From Alphaproteobacteria bacterium (GTDB lineage: Bacteria; Pseudomonadota; Alphaproteobacteria; Micavibrionales; Micavibrionaceae): DNA of 64,000 nt. Both the position numbers and the translations under genes were made by a program. The stretch is taken from the NCBI GenBank assembly GCA_016794145.1, contig JAEUKP010000017.1:62001-126000 (forward strand). The letters run 5' to 3'. Numbering within the stretch: position 1 is the stretch's first letter; the number at the start of each line of letters is the position of its first letter. Positions 9,186-17,732 of this stretch are shown here, piece after piece. The notes under the pieces were generated by a model that made no database searches, was not told the origin of the DNA, and saw only the letters and a program-made list of their open reading frames with translations.

Positions 9186-9884
9186 ATGAAAAAATTGTTT
9201 CTGGTTTGTGCTGCTGTATTTCCTTTGTCCACACAAGTTTATGCAGAAGACTCTGCTTTCACAGGGAATGTGGCCCTTACAACTGATTATGTTTTCCGTG
9301 GAATTTCACAAAGCAATGAAGAACCAACAGTACAAGGTGGAATGGATTGGACAAGTGCTTCAACGGGTCTTTATGCCGGTGTTTGGGCTTCTGGCGTTGA
9401 TTTCGCAGATGCGACAACCGAAATGGATTTCTACGGCGGGATCAGTCAGACTGTTGATGATTTGACCTGGGATTTGGGGGCGATTTATTACTTTTATCCT
9501 GGGGCTGATGATTCTAAAAACTATGATTTTTGGGAATTGGCAGCTGCTGTGGGCTATGATTTTGATGTCTTGCAGGCCAGTTTTTCGGTGAACTATTCGC
9601 CTGATTATTTCGGTGGAAGTGGTGATGCCTGGTATCCTGCTATCAATTTAACGGCACCTCTTCCATACGGGATCACGGCTGATATTGGTTACGGACACCA
9701 ATGGATAGACGATAATGCTGCTTTTGGGACATCCGATTATGGGACATGGTCTGTTGGATTGGGGTATAGTATTGAAGGGTTTAATCTGGCTTTGAAATAT
9801 ATCGATACAGATCTGAAAGAGCCATCTGAATGCCTTGATGGTTGTGGTCAGCGTGTTGTTTTCTCTGTCTCACGATCATTTTAA
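9186..9884 (+). CDS. TorF-family putative porin
   Basis: The start is placed at ATG 9186, with AGGA ten bases upstream and a classic signal peptide (MKKLFLVCAAVFPLSTQVYAED); the upstream in-frame ATGs add a meaningless leader. The mature 212 residues begin FTGNVALTTDYVFRGISQS, the hallmark of the TorF (TIGR02001) family. They continue as alternating aromatic beta-strands with Gly and Asp turns, ending in a terminal Phe (VSRSF) as expected for outer-membrane barrels. A CLDGC pair sits in the last turn. The transported substrate is unknown. It appears to be a single-gene unit. Confidence 0.88.
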   Translation: MKKLFLVCAAVFPLSTQVYAEDSAFTGNVALTTDYVFRGISQSNEEPTVQGGMDWTSASTGLYAGVWASGVDFADATTEMDFYGGISQTVDDLTWDLGAIYYFYPGADDSKNYDFWELAAAVGYDFDVLQASFSVNYSPDYFGGSGDAWYPAINLTAPLPYGITADIGYGHQWIDDNAAFGTSDYGTWSVGLGYSIEGFNLALKYIDTDLKEPSECLDGCGQRVVFSVSRSF

Positions 9885-9965
9885 AAAAAGTTTGCAAAGT
9901 TTGATCAAGTCAGGGTAGAGTTCAATTATTATCCATAATTTATTAAGTTGAGAGGGACTTCCATC

Positions 9966-10244
9966 ATGCGCTTTATTCTATCTCTTGTTATCTTATTGTC
10001 TTTTGCGGCACCATCTATGGCGGCTGACATCCAGGATGGTCAAAAACCAGTTTTGGTAAAAGGATCAAAATCTTATCAACTCCGGTATACCAAATCGTCA
10101 GATGCAAAATCACCTGAATTGGTTGAACCAGCCTCTGGTACTGAAAACAAAGCCTCTGGCGCAGAAAACGCATCGGCAATTATGGCTTCTGAGGATGCGG
10201 ATCACCCTTATAAGAAACCAATGAAACTACACGGGAAAAAGTAA
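9966..10244 (+). CDS. Small secreted protein of unknown function
   Basis: The start at 9966 is favoured by GAGAGGGA about nine bases upstream. It gives 92 residues: a signal peptide (MRFILSLVILLSFAAPSMAAD) and a polar, probably disordered mature part of about 70 residues rich in Ser, Ala, Lys and Glu (ASGTENKASGAENASA is a short internal repeat). There are no cysteines and no recognisable domain. It lies 82 bases downstream of the porin and is convergent with rmuC. Envelope location is the only supported inference. Confidence 0.6.
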   Translation: MRFILSLVILLSFAAPSMAADIQDGQKPVLVKGSKSYQLRYTKSSDAKSPELVEPASGTENKASGAENASAIMASEDADHPYKKPMKLHGKK

Positions 10245-10266
10245 ACAGATCTGGTCAGAGGGCAAG

Positions 10267-11493
10267 CTATCGCTTGCCTTTCTGTAATTTGGCCGGTAAT
10301 TCACTTTCTAAGTCACTTTGTAATTCAGGGGCAGAAACAAGGCGTGGAGTGGATTCCAAGAGGGGGGTGTCTGGAATCTCCTTTCCGCCTGTTGGAACTT
10401 GTAAATCTTTAAATTTCCGGAGCACTGGTACAACCATTTGGTCTAAAGATCCAACGGCCTTGTTATATCCGTCAACGGCACTGCCCAGACTTCGCCCTAA
10501 TTTACTCATATGGTCTCCAAATACAGAAATCCGCCGATAAAGCTCTGTTCCCAGATTGGCAACTGTTCTGGCCTCGTCTGCAATTTTTTGTTGTTGCCAC
10601 CCATACATGACGACGCGGAGTAACCCCATAATTGTTGTTGGGGACGCCAGGATGATATTCGATCTGGATGCCTCTTCGAGCAAGGATTGATCTTGTGACA
10701 CGGCCAGAGAATACAGGCTTTCAGATGGCAGAAACATGACGACAAATTCGGGGCTATCAAATTGGCGCCAATATTCTTTGGTACTTAGGGATTTCAAGTG
10801 GTCGCGCACTTTTTGACGGAAATGAAGCAATGCCTGCCCCTCGGTCTGGGTTTTTTCTTCATCAATCATTTGCCAATAGGGATCAAGAGGGGTTTTTACA
10901 TCAATCACAATTTGTACCCCGTTAGGGAGGGTAACAATAAAGTCTGGCTTTTGTGCACTTCCATCGGCCAGGACAGATTTCTGGGATGCATAGTGGACGC
11001 CCTCAACAAATCCAACCAATTCAAAAGTACGTTGCAGTTGCATTTCTCCCCAGCGTCCGCGGGCCGTTGGGTTTCGTAAAACTTGAACGAGGCTTTGTGT
11101 CTGATCACGCAAGAATCGTTGATCTTCCGCGAATGTTTTCAATTGGGCTTCTAATCCAGCACCGGCTTTGCCCAGGGTTTCAATTTTGTTTTCCATGTCT
11201 TTCAGGCTTTTGCCAATAGGGTCAACCAGATCCGCTACGGCTTTTTGGCGCCGCTCCAAATCGAAGGCACTGTCTTTCTGGGACTGTTTTAATTTTTCTT
11301 CAGCCATAAGAAGGAATTGCTCTTGTGATTTGCGCAAAGATTCTTGAGCCAATTGGTCAAACACTTGCTGCATATAAGTTTGGCCTTCTTTCATGCGCGC
11401 CAATTTGGGCAAAAAGATTGCCAACATCAAACAGACCGCGACACAGAAGCCTATCGCAACAGAAACCATATCGAAAGAAAGCATGTACGTCAT
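10267..11493 (-). CDS. rmuC: RmuC-family DNA recombination protein
   Basis: 408 residues. An N-terminal membrane anchor (residues 5-28) is followed by a long coiled coil (about 35-125; LAQESLRKSQEQFLLMAEEKL). The RmuC core then shows NPTARGRWGEMQL, QKPDFIVTLPNGVQIVIDVKTPL (a nuclease-like D...DxK strand), FVVMFLPSES, and ASPTTIMGLLRVVMYGWQQQ. All blocks are in family order and the length is typical. RmuC limits recombination at inverted repeats in E. coli, and the fold suggests a nuclease. It stands alone, divergent from the pilin-like gene at 11563 across 69 bases. Confidence 0.92.
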   Translation of the reverse strand: MTYMLSFDMVSVAIGFCVAVCLMLAIFLPKLARMKEGQTYMQQVFDQLAQESLRKSQEQFLLMAEEKLKQSQKDSAFDLERRQKAVADLVDPIGKSLKDMENKIETLGKAGAGLEAQLKTFAEDQRFLRDQTQSLVQVLRNPTARGRWGEMQLQRTFELVGFVEGVHYASQKSVLADGSAQKPDFIVTLPNGVQIVIDVKTPLDPYWQMIDEEKTQTEGQALLHFRQKVRDHLKSLSTKEYWRQFDSPEFVVMFLPSESLYSLAVSQDQSLLEEASRSNIILASPTTIMGLLRVVMYGWQQQKIADEARTVANLGTELYRRISVFGDHMSKLGRSLGSAVDGYNKAVGSLDQMVVPVLRKFKDLQVPTGGKEIPDTPLLESTPRLVSAPELQSDLESELPAKLQKGKR

Positions 11494-11562
11494 TTTACCA
11501 TCCTGAATGAAGATATCTATTAAAGCATTCCGCTATCTGAAAGGCTATGATAAACTGAAAGA

Positions 11563-12237
11563 ATGATAAAAAATGAAAAAGGAAATGTCTTTGTCTATAT
11601 TCTTGTTGCTGTGGGGCTTTTTGCAGCGCTTATGTTTGTTTTAAGCAAGTCCGCAGGCCAGAACGATGGGGCTGCAGACTTAACAGATGGAGAAAGTAAA
11701 ATTCTTGCAGGCGAGATTATCGCATACGCCGCATCTGCAACAAATACGATTTCTCAGATGCAGCAAACTGGTGCAACTGTCAGTATGATTGATTTTATGT
11801 TACCGTCAGATATTGATTTTGATAATGCGCCGACGATTTATAAGATTTTTCACCCTGACGGAGGGGGGCTAAATTACAAACCGCTTCCGCAGAAAGCATC
11901 GGCGGATGATCAGGTGGGGCTGGCTGCTGGATATTACGTTGGGCGTTTTAATAACATTGAATGGACCCCAACAACAGCAGATGATGTTGTCTTTACAGCG
12001 TATGAGATCAAGGAAACTGTTTGTAAGGAGTTGAATAGGAAAGTTGCCGGAACAGAAACGATTCCAGCAATCGTAGGGGATACACTCCAAAATTTCTTTG
12101 TCTATGATGATCTTCATGCTGGAACAAATGTAAATTTCGAAGTCACAAATTGTCCAACTTGTGAAGAAATATCGGCTCTTTGTGTTACCGATGGGCTTGG
12201 GAAATATGCGTTTTATAGTATTCTCGAGGCCGAATAA
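11563..12237 (+). CDS. Pilin-like protein, paralogue of the dotL-linked protein
   Basis: 224 residues of unrecognised family. A short basic start ends in KG and is followed by one hydrophobic helix (NVFVYILVAVGLFAALMFVLSK), then an extracytoplasmic domain with five Cys (a KETVCKEL cysteine, CPTC and a late CVTDG). The layout resembles type IV pilins cut after Gly, but position +5 is Tyr rather than Glu. It aligns by eye with the protein at 57745-58473 over the helix, the SxGAxQN step, the AxxIIAYA helix and a late VCxxxN block. Both should be one family. Only weak ribosome-site sequence precedes the ATG. Confidence 0.7.
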   Translation: MIKNEKGNVFVYILVAVGLFAALMFVLSKSAGQNDGAADLTDGESKILAGEIIAYAASATNTISQMQQTGATVSMIDFMLPSDIDFDNAPTIYKIFHPDGGGLNYKPLPQKASADDQVGLAAGYYVGRFNNIEWTPTTADDVVFTAYEIKETVCKELNRKVAGTETIPAIVGDTLQNFFVYDDLHAGTNVNFEVTNCPTCEEISALCVTDGLGKYAFYSILEAE

Positions 12238-12795
12238 ACGGCCTCAGGACTAGGGCGTGTCATCAATTGACAGATTTTGTCATGAGACTCGCGCTTTTTG
12301 ACCACAGAGTCCACAGAGTTTTCTTCTTCTTCGCTATCGTTGTCCCGCGACGGGATTAAGGAATCCATTCTTTTTTAACCACGAAGTGCACGAAGGTCTC
12401 GAAGTTTTTTGTACGAAGACGTTTCTTTCGTGAATTTCGTGGTTTGAAATTTTCTTTTTCTGGATCCCGTTAGACTGCTTTGCAGTCAGGGGATGACGAG
12501 TGGAGGGAGTAAAACTCTCTGCGTTCTCTTCTGCGTTCTCTGGGGCCTCTGTAGTTAAGAAATTTTAGAAATCACAGACGGCACAGAGTCCACTTTGGTT
12601 TCATTGATGGAACGCCCTAACAGACGAACGGTTTGTTTCCTGCATTGTCTTATACGCGGGATTTGTACATGTAGGCTAGCTCAGTAGAACGAGCGTATTT
12701 TATGAACGCCGCGTCAAGCTTCCCTCTCCCCCACGGGGAGGGAAGGGGGGTGACTAAAGAAAAGATCATTCTTATCTGGTAGTATATCCTACAGG
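12238..12795. repeat. Gene-free repeat island (CACAGAG, CACGAAG and CCCTCTCC types)
   Basis: No coding frame is evident in these 558 bases. At 12301-12321 lies a CCACAGAG-tccacagag direct repeat, with related CTCTGCGTTCTC copies at 12517-12550 and CACAGACGGCACAGAG at 12572-12587. At 12377-12444 is an imperfect palindrome that starts AACCACGAAGTGCACGAAGG and ends TTTCGTGGTT. At 12463-12500 lies GACTGC-ttt-GCAGTC inside a GGATCCC...GGGGATGACG element. At 12720-12750 is a CCCTCTCC/GGGGAGGGA palindrome. The same CACGAAG and CACAGAG types recur at 54.9-55.1 kb. These are dispersed intergenic elements of unknown function. Confidence 0.7.
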
Positions 12796-13401
12796 TTATT
12801 TTGCACCTGCAGCAGGTGGACTTGTGTCGGTTCCACCAAGATCAGCTTTTTCCTTTGCAATTTCGGCATCTGTAGGCGCAGGGGCATTGTTAATGCTCCG
12901 GAGATAGGCAAGGACAGCTGCACGATCTTCTGGTTTTTTAATACCAACAAAGCTCATTTTAGTCGTTGGCGCGTAGGCTTTTGGTTTCCACAAAAACTTA
13001 TTCAACTCAGCATAAGTCCAGGTATCCCCCCCTTGAGAAACTAGGCTCCCGGAGTAGGAGTAGCCAGGAGCTGCGTCTTTCTTCCGCCCTACAACACCAT
13101 AAAGATTAGGACCTACTCCATTTTTTCCATTATTTTCAAAAACGTGACACGCTGTACAGGCCTTGGCTACAGCTTTTCCGCGCTCAATGTCCGCGGCTGC
13201 AACCAATGCAAGAATAGGCTCTGCCATTGCGGTTTTTGCAGCACCAGCACCAGCAGGCGGAGCCGTCGCTGTTTCAATGGTCACCGCATCTTTTGCCAAG
13301 GCTTGCGGATAAACAGCCTGTTCAGAGATAAAACCACTCAACCAGGCAACAATTCCTGCAACAACTAAGCCTGCCAATGCCATATTCAATTTCATGTTCA
13401 T
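12796..13401 (-). CDS. Membrane-anchored class I cytochrome c (CycM-like)
   Basis: 201 residues. An uncleaved N-terminal anchor (residues 5-23) and an Ala/Pro linker lead to a mono-haem domain, with haem site ACTACH (C82, C85, H86) and the axial Met in TTKMSFVGIKKPEDRAAVLAYL. The fold matches cytochrome c2/c552 of Alphaproteobacteria that pass electrons from the bc1 complex to terminal oxidases at the inner membrane. A charged 25-residue tail ends in Ala/Pro. It is divergent from pheA, with 165 bases between. The family is sure; the exact electron partners are inferred. Confidence 0.9.
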   Translation of the reverse strand: MNMKLNMALAGLVVAGIVAWLSGFISEQAVYPQALAKDAVTIETATAPPAGAGAAKTAMAEPILALVAAADIERGKAVAKACTACHVFENNGKNGVGPNLYGVVGRKKDAAPGYSYSGSLVSQGGDTWTYAELNKFLWKPKAYAPTTKMSFVGIKKPEDRAAVLAYLRSINNAPAPTDAEIAKEKADLGGTDTSPPAAGAK

Positions 13402-13566
13402 CTTTTATATACCTTTTGATTTCGTTTTATGATTTATTCAAAGTCTTCCAAAAATTTTTATTGTTTTAAGGGATAACAGACCCTATAAATCGATTTCTAT
13501 TAACCGACACTATATCACAGACTTATTTTTGAAAAAGCCTGTTTTAAAAGAGAATTGTAATAAAAA

Positions 13567-14430
13567 ATGACCAATGTCAAGGCGTCCGAGCGGACAGGTA
13601 AAATATCCTTCCAGGGTGCGCTTGGCGCATTTTCCGATATGTCCTGTCGTGCCGTGTTTCCAAGAATGCAAACATTGCCGTGTGAGACCTTTGCCGATGC
13701 CTTTCAGGCTGTTGTGTCAGGCGAAACAGAATTGGCAATGATTCCCGTTGATAATTCTTTGGCAGGTCGCGTGGCTGATGTACATCATTTATTACCAACC
13801 CAGAAATTATTTATTATTGCTGAGCATTTTCAACCGATCTCGATGTGTCTTCTGGGAATAAAAGGGTCGTCTATATCTGATTTAACAGATGTCCACAGCC
13901 ATGTTCATGCAATCCCCCAATGTCGTAAAATCATTAAAGAACTGGGGTTAAAACCCCATGTTCATGCTGATACAGCTGGCGCTGCCGCAGAGGTCGCAGA
14001 AAAGGCTGATAAAACACAGGCCGCAATCGCTTCACGATTGGCAGGGGAGTTATATGGTCTGGAAATTTTGAAAGAAGGCATTCAGGATATTCAGAACAAT
14101 ACGACCCGATTCTTAATTTTATCACCTGAGATGCAACGTCTCAAATCTGACAAGGGTCCGATTTTGACCAGTTTTTTCTTTGAAGTCCGGAACGTCCCTG
14201 CAGCTCTATATAAAGCTCTTGGCGGGTTTGCAACAAATGGTGTTCAAATTACAAAGCTTGAAAGCTATATCGATCCACAATTTCATGCGGCGCGTTTTTA
14301 TGCGGAAGTTTTAGGAAACATTGACGATCGCCCTCTTCAAATGGCCCTTGAGGAGCTGAATTTCTTTGCAAAGGATGTCAAGATGATGGGGAGTTATTTG
14401 GCTCACCCCTTCAGAAAGTTAAACCACTAA
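13567..14430 (+). CDS. pheA: Prephenate dehydratase
   Basis: 287 residues, monofunctional. Residues 10-185 form the dehydratase domain: ISFQGALGAFSDM at the start, IPVDNSLAGRV, and the catalytic NNTTRFLIL near residue 178. Residues 198-280 form an ACT domain with ALGGFATNGVQITKLESYID, the site for allosteric phenylalanine in this family. It converts prephenate to phenylpyruvate in the cytoplasm. No chorismate-mutase domain is attached. A His/Cys-rich small gene follows after 46 bases and may be co-transcribed. Confidence 0.95.
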   Translation: MTNVKASERTGKISFQGALGAFSDMSCRAVFPRMQTLPCETFADAFQAVVSGETELAMIPVDNSLAGRVADVHHLLPTQKLFIIAEHFQPISMCLLGIKGSSISDLTDVHSHVHAIPQCRKIIKELGLKPHVHADTAGAAAEVAEKADKTQAAIASRLAGELYGLEILKEGIQDIQNNTTRFLILSPEMQRLKSDKGPILTSFFFEVRNVPAALYKALGGFATNGVQITKLESYIDPQFHAARFYAEVLGNIDDRPLQMALEELNFFAKDVKMMGSYLAHPFRKLNH

Positions 14431-14476
14431 TATCTATGAATTACAACCCCTGCCATAACTTGAAAGGAAACTAACC

Positions 14477-14776
14477 ATGCCAACACATTCACAGCTAGCT
14501 GCCCAATTATTGCGGGATGCTGCCGCTTTTTTTCATACGATTGGAGAGCAAAATGAGCCTTTGCGGGATCAAATGACAGAAAATGCAGCTGTATTTACCG
14601 AAGTTGCAATGCTTGTCGAGACAGACCCGCTTGGTGAAATAGAGCACCAGCATGGCGAGGGCGGCGGATGTTGTGGTGGCCACGGTCATCATCATCACGA
14701 GCACGACGATGATCACGAGGATGATCACCATCATGCAGCTGGCGGGTGTGGCGGCAAAGGAAATTGCAGCCATTAA
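14477..14776 (+). CDS. Small His/Cys-rich protein, likely metal-binding
   Basis: 99 residues. The first 55 form a helical domain (SQLAAQLLRDAAAFFHTIGEQ) without a signal. The last 45 are packed with metal ligands: GEGGGCCGGHGHHHHEHDDD, then DDHHHAAGGCGG and a terminal CSH. A GAAAGGA ribosome site precedes the ATG. The composition predicts binding of Ni, Zn, Co or Cu, as in metal-storage or chaperone proteins, but the family is not recognised. Its stop codon TAA overlaps the stop of the convergent GNAT gene in the tetranucleotide TTAA (14773-14776). Confidence 0.7.
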   Translation: MPTHSQLAAQLLRDAAAFFHTIGEQNEPLRDQMTENAAVFTEVAMLVETDPLGEIEHQHGEGGGCCGGHGHHHHEHDDDHEDDHHHAAGGCGGKGNCSH

Positions 14777-15336
14777 TCAAGAGGCGGTGACAGACGTTTA
14801 TAATAATATCTTCCCGCAACGTATTGATCAGAAATAAAAGCATAATAGGGATGGGTACCAATTAAATGGTATCCATTTCTTTCATACAATGAAATTGCCG
14901 CAACTTGGGTTTCTCGGAGGTCAAGATTAATAATTTTGAACCCTTCTTTGAGAGCTGTTTTTTCTGCAAGATCTAATAAACGGCGGGATAATCCCTGACC
15001 CCGCGCCCAGGGAGCAATAAATAATCCTGTAAGAGTCACAGATGAGGCTTGGGCTTCGTTATTTTTAGGGGGGCGAACCAATTGTGCGGTTCCACAAATG
15101 ACGCCGTCTAACCGCGCCACAAGTAGAATGCGGACAGGCATTGCCATAACACCATTCCAGAACTGTTCCAGAATACCACGGTTTGGCAATTCCACCCACC
15201 CGAATCCTCCCCCAGCCTCAATCGCGGCTTCGGTTGCATCACATAAATCATTCAAGTCGCCGACAGAAAGGCTCTTTGTGACTCTTTCGACGGAGGGAAC
15301 AGGCTTAAGGGATCTTTGTGGCATGATGTCAGACAT
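14773..15336 (-). CDS. GNAT-family N-acetyltransferase
   Basis: 187 residues with the GNAT fold. Strand VTLTGLFIAPWARGQGLSRRLL contains the acetyl-CoA pyrophosphate loop (RGQGLS), followed by INLDLRETQVAAISLYERNGYHLIG, the motif B region, with ISLYERNGY typical of small-molecule or protein acetyltransferases. The extended N-terminus (about 35 residues) lacks a recognisable domain. The substrate cannot be predicted. The gene is convergent with the His/Cys-rich gene, sharing stop-codon bases. Confidence 0.88.
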   Translation of the reverse strand: MSDIMPQRSLKPVPSVERVTKSLSVGDLNDLCDATEAAIEAGGGFGWVELPNRGILEQFWNGVMAMPVRILLVARLDGVICGTAQLVRPPKNNEAQASSVTLTGLFIAPWARGQGLSRRLLDLAEKTALKEGFKIINLDLRETQVAAISLYERNGYHLIGTHPYYAFISDQYVAGRYYYKRLSPPLD

Positions 15337-15845
15337 GATGGCTCTCTTTCAATTTCCTCTTGGAAGATATCTTTTATTCTACTCTTGAATATATGAAGAA
15401 AACAAAAAAATAGCCTACAAACCCGGATATATCTGTGTTGCGTTGCCGCGTATAGACCGCGAATCGATTCGGTTTCGTGTTAGAAAATATAAGAAATCAT
15501 CGATCAATTTATCAAAGAATATTTCTATATAAACAGAAAAAGAGCTTCTTGGATGTAAAAAACTGGCAATAATTCTAGAATTTTATTCTAAAAAAAGTTG
15601 TCCACGATTCTCACAGCCCCTGTTAAAAAACTGATTTCGTTCAATTTTTACGGAGAGTCTTGGGGGAGAGGGGCTTGCAAAATTGTTTTTTTCGGTGCAA
15701 GACTTCTTGCATCTCGGATACGAGATATAGTAGGTTATTGAGTGTTACAATCACAACAGGTTGTGTTTTCGATACAATCTGTCCTCACTGAAAACCAGAT
15801 TTATTTTATAAAAACTCACCAGAATGAGTAAGGGGAGACTGAGTC
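15337..15845 (+). promoter_or_regulatory. Upstream region of nrdA with three inverted repeats and NrdR-like boxes
   Basis: No gene is seen in this 509-base gap. Three adjacent dyads lie at 15696-15711 (TGCAAGACTTCTTGCA), 15711-15726 (ATCTCG-GATA-CGAGAT) and 15752-15765 (CACAAC-AG-GTTGTG). The segments 15718-15733 and 15751-15766 each match the NrdR-box consensus (acaCwAtATaTwGtgt) at about 11 and 12 of 16 positions, and their starts are 33 bases apart, close to the three-turn spacing of known NrdR pairs. AAGGGGAGA before ATG 15846 is the ribosome site. NrdR control is inferred. Confidence 0.4.
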
Positions 15846-17678
15846 ATGTTTGATGTCGCACAAATGGAGCATGGAAATCGAATCACGATTGATAAGAGTC
15901 GTGATTCAAGGTTAACCCCGTTCGGGATTGCCACGTTGGTTGATCGGTATTTAATGCCTGAAGAAGGTCCACAGGATTTGTTTGCGCGCGTTGCGATGTA
16001 TTATGGCGATGACTCTGCCCATGCGCAGCGTATATATGATTATATTTCAAAATTATGGTTTATGCCTGCGACGCCTATTTTATCAAATGGTGGAACGAGC
16101 CGTGGCCTTCCTATTTCCTGTTTTTTGAACGAAACAAATGATTCGCTTGAAGATATTGTGTCTCTTTGGAACGAGAATGTCTGGCTTGCCTCTTTAGGGG
16201 GCGGAATCGGATCTTATTGGGGAAATGTCCGGTCTATTGGTGAAAAGGTTGGGCGGAACGGGAAAACGTCCGGTATTGTTCCCTTCATTCGTGTCATGGA
16301 TTCGTTAACGCTTGCAATTTCGCAGGGCTCTCTCCGTCGTGGGTCGGCTGCAATCTATCTCCCTATTGATCATCCTGAAATTGAAGAATTCATTGAAATT
16401 CGGCGCCCGACAGGCGGTGACCCAAATCGTAAAGCATTGAATCTGCATCATGGTGTTCTGGTCCCAGATGCCTTTATGCATGCGGTTGCAGCGGATGAGG
16501 AATGGGCTTTGCGATCCCCAAAAGATAAAGCGATTATTTCGCGGGTTAAAGCCCGGGATTTGTGGGTTCGTTTATTGACAGCCCGCATTGAGACCGGTGA
16601 GCCTTATATTGTTTATATTGATCATGTGAATGATCGGATCCCTGAGCATCACAAAATGGCGGGACTGAATGTCAAAATGTCGAATTTATGCTCGGAAATC
16701 ACTCTCCCCACAGGGCGGGATCATCTGGGGAATGACAGGACAGCTGTCTGTTGCCTATCCTCTCTTAATCTTGAAACATTCGAGGAATGGCAAGATCATC
16801 CAAATTTTATCGAAGATGTGATGAGATTTCTGGATAATGTTCTCACAGATTTTATTGAAAAGGCTCCCGATTCGATGAAGCGTGCGAAATATGCAGCGAT
16901 GCGGGAGCGTTCTGTGGGGCTCGGTGTAATGGGATTCCATTCTTTCCTTCAATCAAAAATGATCCCGATGGAAGGTGTGATGGCAAAAGTCTGGAATCGT
17001 AAAATGTTCCAGCACATCAAACGTCAGGCTGATGATGCGTCTGTTAAATTGGCTCATGAACGCGGAGCCTGCCCTGATGCTGCTGACTATGGTGTGATGG
17101 AACGATTCTCGAATAAGATGGCGATTGCGCCAACGGCGTCGATTTCGATTATTTGTGGTGGGGCTTCTCCGGGAATTGAACCAGTCGCAGCAAATGCCTA
17201 CACACATAAAACTTTGTCCGGCTCTTTTGCTGTTAAAAGCCCGTATCTTGAAAAATTGTTGCGGGATAAAGGCATGGATAACGAAGATGTTTGGTCATCC
17301 ATTTATACAAATGAGGGATCTGTACAGCATTTGGATTTTCTGTCTCCAGATGAAAAAGATGTCTTCAAAACAGCTTTCGAAATTGATCAACGGTGGTTGG
17401 TTGAACATGCCGGGGACCGGACCCCTTTTATTTGTCAGGCGCAGTCTTTGAATGTTTTCCTGCCAGCGAATGTCAGCAAGGCAGAGTTGCACAAAATTCA
17501 CTGGGACTCTTGGGTAAAAGGGGTTAAATCCCTTTATTATTGCCGGTCTAAATCGATCCAGCGTGCGGAAAGCGCTGCAAGTTGGCATCGTACAAAAATG
17601 GCGAATGATACAGAGCCGAAGCAGTTGGAATTAGGTGATGAGCCTAAAAAATATGAGGAATGCTTGGCCTGTCAATAG
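15846..17678 (+). CDS. nrdA: Class I ribonucleotide reductase alpha subunit, no ATP-cone
   Basis: 610 residues, short for NrdA because the N-terminal ATP-cone is absent. Active-site residues are present: C92 in PISCFLNETND, C282 in NLCSEI, the radical-transfer Tyr pair Y564-Y565 in SLYYCRSK, and the C-terminal thiol pair C606/C609 in ECLACQ. The Tyr pair marks it as class I, needing a NrdB partner, which is not in the window. It reduces ribonucleoside diphosphates for DNA synthesis. In cone-less NrdA types, dATP control sometimes sits on NrdB. This gene stands alone, convergent with guaA. Confidence 0.93.
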   Translation: MFDVAQMEHGNRITIDKSRDSRLTPFGIATLVDRYLMPEEGPQDLFARVAMYYGDDSAHAQRIYDYISKLWFMPATPILSNGGTSRGLPISCFLNETNDSLEDIVSLWNENVWLASLGGGIGSYWGNVRSIGEKVGRNGKTSGIVPFIRVMDSLTLAISQGSLRRGSAAIYLPIDHPEIEEFIEIRRPTGGDPNRKALNLHHGVLVPDAFMHAVAADEEWALRSPKDKAIISRVKARDLWVRLLTARIETGEPYIVYIDHVNDRIPEHHKMAGLNVKMSNLCSEITLPTGRDHLGNDRTAVCCLSSLNLETFEEWQDHPNFIEDVMRFLDNVLTDFIEKAPDSMKRAKYAAMRERSVGLGVMGFHSFLQSKMIPMEGVMAKVWNRKMFQHIKRQADDASVKLAHERGACPDAADYGVMERFSNKMAIAPTASISIICGGASPGIEPVAANAYTHKTLSGSFAVKSPYLEKLLRDKGMDNEDVWSSIYTNEGSVQHLDFLSPDEKDVFKTAFEIDQRWLVEHAGDRTPFICQAQSLNVFLPANVSKAELHKIHWDSWVKGVKSLYYCRSKSIQRAESAASWHRTKMANDTEPKQLELGDEPKKYEECLACQ

Positions 17679-17732
17679 CGGCTGGGCCAAGTAGCGGGGC
17701 TATAGAACTTCTAAATAAGAATCGGATATTTT

